From: an uncultured Bacteroidota bacterium
GTDB lineage: Bacteria > Bacteroidota > Bacteroidia > AKYH767-A > OLB10
NCBI GenBank assembly: GCA_900696575.1
Contig: CAADHD010000024.1
Span: forward strand, 84,287 to 148,286
Direction: 5' to 3'
Length of the DNA: 64,000 nucleotides
Part shown: piece after piece, positions 8,199 to 17,000 of the stretch
Numbering within the stretch: position 1 is the first letter of the stretch
How the letters are laid out: each line of letters opens with the position of its first letter
Position numbers and translations under genes: made by a program
The notes under the pieces: generated by a model
Databases searched by the model: none
The model's input: only the letters and a program-made list of their open reading frames with translations
Told to the model about the DNA's origin: nothing

Positions 8199-10322
8199 TT
8201 ATCTTTCGATACTTAACCGTTTGGAATAATGATTTCCGTTGTGGTTAATGTCGAAAAGGTAAATTCCTTTAGCGTTTTCAGAAAGGTCGAAAGTTACCTT
8301 TCTTGATTCGGCAGTGTTTATACGGTAAGAAATTACAGCGCTTCCTGTAGCATTAAGAACATTTACATAAACAACACCGTTCATAGTTTCGGGAATAATC
8401 ATATTGATAAGGCCGCTGGAAGGATTCGGGTATAAGTTAATGCCGGCAGCTTCTGCATTCTCATTAATTCCAACCAATCCCTGAATGTTGATATTATCAA
8501 CATAAAGGTTGTTTTCGTAATCGCATATTCCCCGGAAACGGACAATAGCAGATGATGCAGTCGCATAAGGAGCAAGAGAAACGGTTTCCTGTCGCCATTG
8601 CGATGCTGTAGGCACAAACGCAATTTGCGAATTGGGAGCAGTAGTAAGCGGAGTACCGAATTTTTTGTACACAGAAGTCCAGGTAGAACCGCAGTTGGTA
8701 GAAACCAGAACTTCTAATGTGTCAGAAAATCCGGTAGCAGAATACAATGCATAGGCCACCCAAAATTTCAATTCAGGATTATTCTGTGTAGCTAAGTTTA
8801 CAGAAGGCATATCAAACTCATCAATAGCACCTGCAGAATTGTAATCGTAATAATTCAAAAACATGGAAGCATTACTGGCCTGGCCGGCTGCCATGGTCCG
8901 TTCCCACGTATAGCTGCCATCCGGATTATTTACGGTATATCCTGCCGGAGGGAATGTTATAGCTTGAAAGTCTTGCTGAATAGGCAATGCCTGACCAATA
9001 GCTACATTGCTGAAATTAGAATTGGAAGCATCGTTGGAAGCATTCTGGTCGGTTGTGCCATTAGGATTCGTTGTATAGGCATTAAAGGTGTGCACTCCTG
9101 CCCCGAAGGTTATGTTGCTTAATGTAACATTAGCCGTGCTATTGGTAGAAAGGCTGCCTGTCCAGCTATAAGTGTTAACTGTTCCGCCATCAACTTGATA
9201 GTTAATAGTAACTGAAGTGAGAGTGTTAATGCCAAAATTTCTGAGTGTAACCTGAGGAGCAATGGAACTGGCACAAATAGCACCTGAGGGTTGAATAATT
9301 GCAGAAATACCGGCATCATTTTGTTGTAAATTAACCGGTACACAACCTAGAGAAGACTGCAGCGGCAACCGCGGTCCGCTGAGGGCAGCATTCATCCGGG
9401 CACCTTGCCCGAGGGTAAACATGTACATACAGGGATCGTCAGTATAATCCATGTAGTTCATGGTCAATTCGCCATTCGGACTTGAGCCGGCACCACAGGC
9501 GTTGGTATGATGAGGATGAGCAGGGCAACCGAAATGACTACCATCAGCTGTCGGGGTATCGGCAACCTGATCATTACCACAGTTTGCATCGCCCCATATA
9601 TGAAACAGATTCAGCCAATGTCCTACTTCATGAGTTGTTGTTCGTCCTATATTGTAAGGGGCACCCCCGGGAAACGGGTTTGAAATACTGCCAATGGATG
9701 AGTATAAAGACACAACTCCATCCGTATTGGCTGTTCCTCCCGGAAATTGAGCATACCCAAGCAGCCCACCGCTTAAATTTCCAATCCACAGATTAAGATA
9801 TTGATCGCGTGGCCAGGCATTGCTTCCGCCTTGTGCATCAAATTTAATGGCATCATTTAAACCAAAAGAAGCCACTGTTGTCTGCTTGTGGATAATTCCG
9901 CTATGAGGATTTCCGTTCGGATCGCGCTGAGCTAAACAAAATTGAATATTTGTATTACCAACCAGCGATTGAAAAACTGAAGGCACATTGCCGATGTCAG
10001 AGTTGGTGGCTGCATAATCTGCATTTAACTGGTCTATTTGAGATTGCACTCTGGTATCAGGTATATTTTGTGCAGCCGTTTGATAGACCACATGTACCAC
10101 AACAGGAATTACAATAGGTACTGAAGATGCACGGTAATCCGGATTTTGCGAAATGACCTTTGCAGTGTGTTCTTCAATTTTTTGTCTGTTTTTAACAAAT
10201 TCGGGGTTCTGCATCATTTGCTGATACAAATCCATAGTACCGCAAGTGCGGCCGGTTTGTGAATAGGCCATGTTTGTAATAAGGACGATGGTCAGAATGG
10301 AAAGTGTAATTTTCAATTTCAT
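8199..10322 (-). CDS. Secreted M43 (cytophagalysin/pappalysin-type) zinc metalloprotease with T9SS type A sorting domain
   Basis: A 707-residue exported protease. Residues 1-21 form a signal peptide (MKLKITLSILTIVL, ending AYSQ). The zinc motif HEVGHWLNLFH is at residues 231-241 (HExxHxxGxxH-type ligands H231, H235 and H241; note Asn-Leu-Phe in place of a Gly at the usual turn). A candidate Met-turn, MNYMDY, is near 288-293. After the catalytic domain come beta-sandwich regions and a MAM/jelly-roll-like stretch. The last 80 residues (INLYPNPSSG, then GIYLFDI and SKRLSIER) are a typical T9SS type A C-terminal signal. It likely degrades extracellular protein. Transcribed alone, ending at the bidirectional terminator. 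Confidence 0.92.
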   Translation of the reverse strand: MKLKITLSILTIVLITNMAYSQTGRTCGTMDLYQQMMQNPEFVKNRQKIEEHTAKVISQNPDYRASSVPIVIPVVVHVVYQTAAQNIPDTRVQSQIDQLNADYAATNSDIGNVPSVFQSLVGNTNIQFCLAQRDPNGNPHSGIIHKQTTVASFGLNDAIKFDAQGGSNAWPRDQYLNLWIGNLSGGLLGYAQFPGGTANTDGVVSLYSSIGSISNPFPGGAPYNIGRTTTHEVGHWLNLFHIWGDANCGNDQVADTPTADGSHFGCPAHPHHTNACGAGSSPNGELTMNYMDYTDDPCMYMFTLGQGARMNAALSGPRLPLQSSLGCVPVNLQQNDAGISAIIQPSGAICASSIAPQVTLRNFGINTLTSVTINYQVDGGTVNTYSWTGSLSTNSTANVTLSNITFGAGVHTFNAYTTNPNGTTDQNASNDASNSNFSNVAIGQALPIQQDFQAITFPPAGYTVNNPDGSYTWERTMAAGQASNASMFLNYYDYNSAGAIDEFDMPSVNLATQNNPELKFWVAYALYSATGFSDTLEVLVSTNCGSTWTSVYKKFGTPLTTAPNSQIAFVPTASQWRQETVSLAPYATASSAIVRFRGICDYENNLYVDNINIQGLVGINENAEAAGINLYPNPSSGLINMIIPETMNGVVYVNVLNATGSAVISYRINTAESRKVTFDLSENAKGIYLFDINHNGNHYSKRLSIER

Positions 10323-10341
10323 AATTTTTTAGTTTTAAAGT

Positions 10342-10371
10342 ACAAACGTAAGTAAAAATCTTTAAGCCAAA
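10342..10371 (-). promoter_or_regulatory. Candidate promoter of the M43 protease gene
   Basis: On the minus strand, TACGTTTG (10350-10343) matches the Bacteroidota -7 consensus TAnnTTTG exactly. TTTG at 10371-10368 lies 17 bp upstream, slightly closer than the usual 19-21. The start codon is about 20 bp downstream of the -7 box. Confidence 0.55.
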
Positions 10372-10416
10372 AAACAGATATACTTTATATTTTCAAAGCA
10401 TGATTATGCAGTAATG

Positions 10417-10447
10417 ACTGCATCCTTTTCCTGTTAACTTACATTTG
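10417..10447 (+). promoter_or_regulatory. Candidate promoter of the TolC-HlyD-tsaB operon
   Basis: TACATTTG at 10440-10447 matches TAnnTTTG, 20 bp before the tolC-like ATG. The -33 region ACTG (10417-10420) is imperfect but correctly spaced at 19 bp. A 6-bp inverted repeat TGCAGT/ACTGCA (10407-10422) overlaps the -33 region and could be an operator. Confidence 0.5.
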
Positions 10448-10467
10448 CCGTCCCTATTTTAAACCAG

Positions 10468-11895
10468 ATGCAAAGAATTCTATGTGCTATTTTGTTTTTA
10501 ATCTTTTCGGCCGTTTCAAATTTTTTAAATGCCCAGAAGGTGTGGACATTACAGGAATGCGTAGAATATGCTTTAAAGAATAATCTTCAGGTAAAACAAG
10601 GTGAAATAAGCAGTTCCATTGCCGAAGCCAATAAGCAGCAAAGCCTTTTCAGTTTTTTCCCTTCGATTAACGGCAGCGCATCATACAATTACAATACCGG
10701 CCGCTCGGTTGATGCATTCACCAATACTTTTACTACCCGCTCAAACCAGTCGGCCAATTTTTCAATAAGCTCAGGTGTAACATTATTTAACGGATTTCAA
10801 TTACAGCATCAATACCGCCAGAGCCGTTCCAATCTTAAAGCTTCCGGATATGACCTTGATAAAGTAAGAAACGACATTTCACTGAATGTGGCGGCTGCTT
10901 ATCTGCAGGCTGTTTATGCCAAAGAAGAAACAAAAGCAGCCGAAGACCGCCTTAAATTAGCTGATGAGCAGCTTTCAAAAACTAAAAAATTAGTCGAGAA
11001 TGATTTACTGGCCAAAGGAAGTTTGCTTGAAGCAGAAGCACAAATGGCTACAGAGGACTACACCCGCATCACCGCTCACAATGCTTATCAAAATGCAATT
11101 CTTACGCTTACTCAGTTAATGAATCTTGAATCTGCTGACGAATTTGAAATTGAAGTTCCGAGCATTGACCTTCCCAGACAGGAGATCTTAAGTCTTACAT
11201 CAGAGATGATTTTTAAAGATGCCATGAACCGGCAGCCTGAAATTAAAAGCGCAGCATGGAGAACTTTTGCAGCAAAATCAGGCTGGAAAGGTTCTCTTGG
11301 CGGAAGATTGCCAAGACTAACATTATTCGGAAGCATCAGCACGCTTTATTCAAACCAGGCGCAACGGATTAAAGGCGTACCTTTATTTTTAGGTTATCAG
11401 CCAACCGGCTCGCTCACCACCGGAGGAGATGCTGTTTTATCACCATCCTATATTTACGAATTTGAAAAAACACCCTTCTCCGACCAGTTTGATAATAACC
11501 TGAGCAAGTCATTCGGATTCAGCTTAAGCATTCCGGTTTTTAACGGTCGCAGTACAGAAATGTCTGTCAAAAGATCAAAACTGAATTATGAAAACGCCAG
11601 AATCAATCAACAGTTAGTCGAAGATCAGCTTTACAAAAGCATACAACAGGCACATCAGGATGCTGTGGCGGCATTGAACAAGCTCGAAGCCGCAAAAAAA
11701 AGCGCAGATGCACAAACGGAAGCATTAATGTACATGGAAAAGAAATACGAAGCAGGCCTGGTTACCTCACTCGAATACAACACGGCACGCAACAATCTTA
11801 CCCGTGCTCAATCAAATATGCTTCAATCAAAGTATGATCTGATTTTTAAAATAAAAGTACTTGATTTTTATGCAGGCAAACCTTTGAGTTACTGA
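10468..11895 (+). CDS. TolC-family outer membrane efflux protein
   Basis: A 475-residue outer-membrane channel subunit of tripartite efflux or type I secretion systems. A signal peptide occupies residues 1-22 (MQRILCAILFLIFSAVSNFL, cleavage near NAQ). The mature start WTLQECVEYALKNNL is the hallmark of the family. Two repeated helical hairpin regions follow (residues about 130-220 and 380-465), the second with the conserved LEYNTARNNLTRAQ. The next gene begins 1 bp after the stop codon and encodes the periplasmic adaptor, so the two are translationally close and act together. The inner-membrane pump is not in the window. Confidence 0.93.
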   Translation: MQRILCAILFLIFSAVSNFLNAQKVWTLQECVEYALKNNLQVKQGEISSSIAEANKQQSLFSFFPSINGSASYNYNTGRSVDAFTNTFTTRSNQSANFSISSGVTLFNGFQLQHQYRQSRSNLKASGYDLDKVRNDISLNVAAAYLQAVYAKEETKAAEDRLKLADEQLSKTKKLVENDLLAKGSLLEAEAQMATEDYTRITAHNAYQNAILTLTQLMNLESADEFEIEVPSIDLPRQEILSLTSEMIFKDAMNRQPEIKSAAWRTFAAKSGWKGSLGGRLPRLTLFGSISTLYSNQAQRIKGVPLFLGYQPTGSLTTGGDAVLSPSYIYEFEKTPFSDQFDNNLSKSFGFSLSIPVFNGRSTEMSVKRSKLNYENARINQQLVEDQLYKSIQQAHQDAVAALNKLEAAKKSADAQTEALMYMEKKYEAGLVTSLEYNTARNNLTRAQSNMLQSKYDLIFKIKVLDFYAGKPLSY

Positions 11896-11896
11896 T

Positions 11897-13249
11897 ATGG
11901 CAAAAAAGAAAAACACCTTAAGAAACATCCTTATATCAGCAGGGATACTGATTGTCGTTTTAACCATTCTGAAATCAACCGGAATAATCGGTGACGATAA
12001 TTCCATAAAAGTAAGCGCTGAAGAAGCTGCTGTTCGTACCATATTGGAAACGGTTTCGGCCAGCGGAAAAATTCAGCCTGAGGTAGAAGTAAAAATAAGC
12101 GCAGATGTGTCAGGTGAAATTGTAGAGTTGCCTGTCAAGGTAAGTCAGCAGGTGAAAAAAGGAGATTTGCTATGCAGAATCAATCCGGAAATTTATGTCA
12201 GTAATCTGGACCGTATGATAGCTTCTGTCAATTCCTCAAAAGCTAATCTTGAAAGTTCAAGACAGCGTCTCCAGCAGGCACTCTCTCAGTTTGAAAAAAC
12301 AGAATTGAATTTTAACCGGAATAAAAAGCTGTTTGCAGAAAAAGTAATCAGTGCCTCCGAATTTGAGGCAATAAAATCTTCTTATGAGGTGTCAAAAGCA
12401 GAAACAGAATCAGCGCGGCAGGGAGTAAAAGCAGCAGAATATGGAATAAACAGTGCAGAAGCTGCATTGAAAGAAGCACGAGAAAATCTTAATAAAACAA
12501 CCATTTATGCCCCTGTTGACGGAACCATTTCGAAACTGAATGTAACCCGAGGTGAACGTGTACAGGGAGTTACAGGATTTCAAGGAACCGAGCTGATGCG
12601 GATTGCCAATCTTAATGAGATGGAAGTACAGGCCGATGTAAGCGAAAGTGATATTATCAGAGTAAAACTAAACGATACTACTATAGTGGAAGTGGATGCA
12701 TACCGCGATAAAAAGTTTAAGGGAATTGTAACTGAAATAGCCAACTCTGCTGCGATGACCAGCCAGGTTGCTACCGATCAGGTTACAAATTACCCGGTAA
12801 AAATCCGTGTGTTGAGAGAAAGCTATGAAGATTTGCTTCAGCAACAGACTACACCTTTCCGTCCGGGCATGTCAGCTACTGTTGAAATTCAAACCAAACG
12901 CGTAGGAAATGTGATTACTGTCCCCATTCAATCCGTAACCATGCGCGATACCAGCGAAACAGGAAAAAACAAAAAGAAACTCGAAACAGAATCTGAATCA
13001 ACAACCACAAATGAAACTCCTGAAACGAAAGATAAAAGAATAGAGTGTATTTTTGTAATTGAAAAGGATCATGTGCGCTTACAGCCTGTTAAAAGCGGCA
13101 TTCAGGATAATACCTATATTGAAATAAAAACGGGATTGAAGGAAAAAGAAAAAGTAGTAACCGGCCCTTTTAATGTAATAAATAAAAAACTTGAGAATGG
13201 AGATAAGGTAAAGGTTGTTGAAAAGGAAAAGCTGTTTGAGCAGCAATAA
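11897..13249 (+). CDS. HlyD/MacA-type periplasmic adaptor (membrane fusion protein)
   Basis: A 450-residue adaptor joining an inner-membrane transporter to TolC. One N-terminal membrane anchor (residues about 10-28) is followed by a barrel-sandwich half (EVKISADVSGEIVELPVKVS), a long alpha-helical hairpin (about 95-200, rich in Lys, Glu and Ala), the second lipoyl half (TIYAPVDGTISKLNVTRG), and beta-barrel and membrane-proximal domains. A charged, low-complexity insert near residues 355-380 (Lys, Glu, Thr) lies in the C-terminal part. It resembles adaptors of MacB-type ABC exporters, but no MacB or RND pump gene follows; tsaB starts 6 bp later. Confidence 0.9.
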   Translation: MAKKKNTLRNILISAGILIVVLTILKSTGIIGDDNSIKVSAEEAAVRTILETVSASGKIQPEVEVKISADVSGEIVELPVKVSQQVKKGDLLCRINPEIYVSNLDRMIASVNSSKANLESSRQRLQQALSQFEKTELNFNRNKKLFAEKVISASEFEAIKSSYEVSKAETESARQGVKAAEYGINSAEAALKEARENLNKTTIYAPVDGTISKLNVTRGERVQGVTGFQGTELMRIANLNEMEVQADVSESDIIRVKLNDTTIVEVDAYRDKKFKGIVTEIANSAAMTSQVATDQVTNYPVKIRVLRESYEDLLQQQTTPFRPGMSATVEIQTKRVGNVITVPIQSVTMRDTSETGKNKKKLETESESTTTNETPETKDKRIECIFVIEKDHVRLQPVKSGIQDNTYIEIKTGLKEKEKVVTGPFNVINKKLENGDKVKVVEKEKLFEQQ

Positions 13250-13255
13250 TCAAAA

Positions 13256-13942
13256 ATGGCTGTAATCCTTCATATAGAAACAGCGGAAGAAATTTGCTCG
13301 GTTTGCGTTGCGGAGAATGGAATTATTATTTCGCTGGAAGAAGACTCTACCATGTATTCTCATGCTTCATCATTAACCATTCTTATTGAAAATGCAATTA
13401 AAAATGCCGGCCTGAAATCTTTAAACGATTTAGATGCAGTAGCTGTCAGCATGGGTCCCGGCTCCTACACAGGATTGCGAATCGGCACCTCTGCTGCAAA
13501 AGGAATTTGTTACGCTTTAAATAAGCCGATGATTGCTGTTCCAACTCTGCTTTCTATGGCTGAAAGTTTTAAAGCCGAAAATAATATCAAGAAAGATGAC
13601 CTAATTGTTCCATGCATTGATGCACGGAGAATGGAAGTTTATTATTCGGTTTTCACTTCTCAATTAATGGAAATAGAACTTACCAAAGCAGAAGTGATTA
13701 ATGAAACAACATTTAGTAATTTGTGTAACTTTTCCATCGAAGTAAACTTTATTGGAAGTGGTGCTGAAAAAATCAGTACTGTTTATCGTTGTCCGAACTT
13801 TAAATACTTCCCAAAACATTATCCAATCGCTAAAGGAATGGTTAATACAGCATTTCAAAAGTTTAAAAATCAGGCTTTTGAAGATTCAGCCCACTTTGAG
13901 CCTTTTTATCTGAAAGACTTCGTTTCGACTTCAAAAACATGA
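13256..13942 (+). CDS. tsaB: TsaB, tRNA threonylcarbamoyladenosine (t6A) biosynthesis subunit
   Basis: A 228-residue protein that dimerises with TsaD to make t6A37 in tRNAs reading ANN codons. The N-terminal ASKHA-type fold begins AVILHIETAEEICSVCV. The conserved segment GPGSYTGLRIG lies at residues about 68-78, followed by the family-typical AKGICYAL. Length matches the family (about 220-230). It is 6 bp downstream of the adaptor gene and probably shares its transcript. Confidence 0.93.
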   Translation: MAVILHIETAEEICSVCVAENGIIISLEEDSTMYSHASSLTILIENAIKNAGLKSLNDLDAVAVSMGPGSYTGLRIGTSAAKGICYALNKPMIAVPTLLSMAESFKAENNIKKDDLIVPCIDARRMEVYYSVFTSQLMEIELTKAEVINETTFSNLCNFSIEVNFIGSGAEKISTVYRCPNFKYFPKHYPIAKGMVNTAFQKFKNQAFEDSAHFEPFYLKDFVSTSKT

Positions 13943-14029
13943 TAATTAGTGGTTTTTGTTGAAAAAATAGACAAAAAAATCATCCTTTTGTCGTATATCG
14001 CGTAGAATGAATTTTATATAACAACTCCT

Positions 14030-14037
14030 TATATTTG
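14030..14037 (+). promoter_or_regulatory. Candidate -7 promoter element before the choice-of-anchor-L gene
   Basis: TATATTTG matches TAnnTTTG and lies 44 bp before the ATG at 14082. No good -33 TTTG is seen at the expected distance, so this is tentative. Confidence 0.4.
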
Positions 14038-14081
14038 TCCTTGAATTTCACCACCATAGAACTCTCCTAAATTCAAGTAAT

Positions 14082-17000
14082 ATGAAAAAGTTGTTTACGC
14101 TGTTAATGCTGGGAATAACCTTCCAGGCAAACTCTCAATTCTTAGTAAACACAACACCAAATGCAGCCACCATGGTTACGAATCTTTTAGGGGCCGGTGT
14201 AACTGCAACCAGTCCAACTTTGAATGGAGCACCTCCCGATGCTTCCGGTACATTTACCTGTACAGGAGGATGTAATCTTGGCTTTGCAAGCGGAATTATA
14301 CTTACCAGTGGCAGTGCTAATGTAGCTACTCAGGCAAATAGCGGAACAGGTCAGGGAGCAGCTTTCCCTTCCTCTCAGAATGACCCTCATCTTGCCACTT
14401 TGGCAACAGGATCTATCTTTGATGCATGTGTTTTGGAATTTGATTTCTGGGTTGCTTCCGATCGAATGAGGTTTAATTATATTTTCGGTTCAGATGAATA
14501 TAGCGACTATGCCAACACAGGTTTCAATGATGTATTCGGTTTCTTCCTAAGTGGCCCCGGCATTACTCCTTCTCCAAAAAATATCGCCATAGTTCCCGGT
14601 ACCCCAAGTACTCCTGTTGCCATCAACAATGTAAATAATGGTGGACCCGTAGGACATGGCATACCTCCACCGGGACCCTGTATGAACTGTGCTTATTTCC
14701 GTGATAACAGCGCTCCGGTAACTTATACCACAGCCTGGGACGGAATAACCACATCACTGATGGCTCAGTCTAAAGTTTGCCCTTGCGAAACCTATCATAT
14801 AAAATTAGCCGTTTCTGATGTAAATGATCAGGTATTTGACTCAGGGGTTTTACTTGAACAAAATAGCTTCAGTAGTGTAGGACAGGCTGCGATTTATATT
14901 AATGGTGTTCAGCAACCAAATAACCAAATCATTTACCTGTGCCCGGGTCAGTCTGTTGATTTATGTGTTCTTGATAATCTTACCTGTACAAGTAATTTGA
15001 ACTATTCATGGAATGGAGGTTTATCAGGAACAACTCAATGCATTACAGTCAACCAAGGCAATCTTGCTGCGAATGGTAATTATACTTGTGTTATTACTCA
15101 CACTGTAAACACAGGTTGCTTTGTGTGGACATCATCTGTTAAAGTTATTTACCTTACTCCTCCTCCTGCACCTTCCATCACACCGGGCGGTTCAACTGTA
15201 ATCTGCCCGGGTGGTTCTGTAAATTTAACTGCAAGCCCTGCCGGATATAACTACCAATGGTCAACCGGTGAAACAACGCAAACAATTACTGCTTCAGCAA
15301 TCGGAACTTATACTGTAACGGTAAGCAATCAATGCGGAAACACTTCTACTTCTATAACAGTTACAGCAGGCAGCGCTCCGGCAAGCATCAGTGGTGTTAC
15401 CGCTATTTGCAATGGGGCAAGCACTACTTTAACAGCCAATGCCGGTCAGAGTTATCAATGGTCAACCGGGGATGTTACTCAATCCATTAATGTAGGCTCA
15501 TCCGGAACTTACACAGTTACTGTTACTCAGGCTGGAGGATGTACAGCTTCTGCTTCTGTAAACGTTACAGTAAACACCTCACCTACTCCTTCAATAAACG
15601 GGAACCTGAATATCTGTCCCGGAATTTCAACGGTACTTGATGCCGGTGCAGGCTATGCCAGTTATCAATGGAGCAGCGGTGGTTCAATTTCACAATTTTT
15701 AAATGTATCAAGTGCCGGAACATACACGGTTACCGTTTCGAATGCAGCCGGATGTACCGGAACTGCCAGTGTTACGGTTAATCTAAATCCGGTTCCAAAC
15801 CCTACAATTACAGGAAATACCACCTTCTGCCAGGGCAGCAGTTCTACCCTCAATGCCGGTGCCGGATTCTCATCCTACCTCTGGACAGGAGGAAGCACTT
15901 CTCAAACTTTGAATGTTACTGCCAGCGGCTCTTATGTTGTTACCGTAACGAATAGTTCCGGATGTACCGCTTCCACTTCTGTTAATGTTACTGTCAACAA
16001 CAATCCTTCACCGACCATTGCCGGAACGCTCGCTTTTTGTTCAGGTAATAACACAACACTTACTGCCCCTGCCGGATTTGCAAATTATCAGTGGTCTAAT
16101 GGATCTGCAACTTCTTCCATAACGGTCAATAATGCTGCTACATATACCGTTACGGTGACCGATGCTAATGGTTGTGTTGGCTCTGTTTCTGCCACTACAG
16201 TTGTTAATTCGCTTCCTTCACCTTCCATCACAGGAGCAAATTCCATTTGTCAAAATCAGACTACCATTTTTGATGCAGGTATTGGTTATGCAACTTATCA
16301 ATGGTCAAACGGTGGTTCCGGACAAACGATAAGCACTGGCACTGCAGGCAACTACGTAGTAACCGTTACCGATGCCAACGGATGCACCGGCTCAGCATCA
16401 GTTAACCTTACTGTTAATCCTCTGCCCTCTCCTTCAATCACCGGAAATACCACCTTCTGCCAGGGCAACAATTCAACCCTTAATGCCGGTGCCGGATTCT
16501 CATCCTACCTCTGGACAGGCGGAAGCACTTCTCAAACTTTGAATGTTACTGCCAGCGGAAGCTATGTGGTTACGGTTACCGATGGAAACGGCTGTACCAA
16601 TACCGCTTCAACCACGGTTACAGTGAATGCGTTGCCAACTCCGCTTATTACCGGTACGAACACTATTTGCGATGGAAATACCACTACTCTGAATGCAGGA
16701 ATTTATTCCAATTATCAATGGTCAACAGGCAGCAATAATTCAACGATAACAACAGGCACAGCAGGTAGTTACATAGTAACAGTTACAGATGCTAATGGAT
16801 GTGTTGGAATCTCCCCTTCTTTTAATGTTATAGTTAATCCGTTACCAAGTGCAACAGTAAGCCAGAATTCTTCAATATGCATTGGGCAGAGCTCTTCCAT
16901 CAATATAAACTTTTCCGGAACAGGGCCATTCAATTTTGTTTACTCAAACGGAATACAGAATTTCAACGCCACTTCCGTAACTAATTCTGCCACCATTACG

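Noticed and set aside
10407..10422. TGCAGT/ACTGCA inverted repeat as a dedicated operator
   Set aside because: Too short to claim as a separate regulatory site; noted only within the promoter entry.
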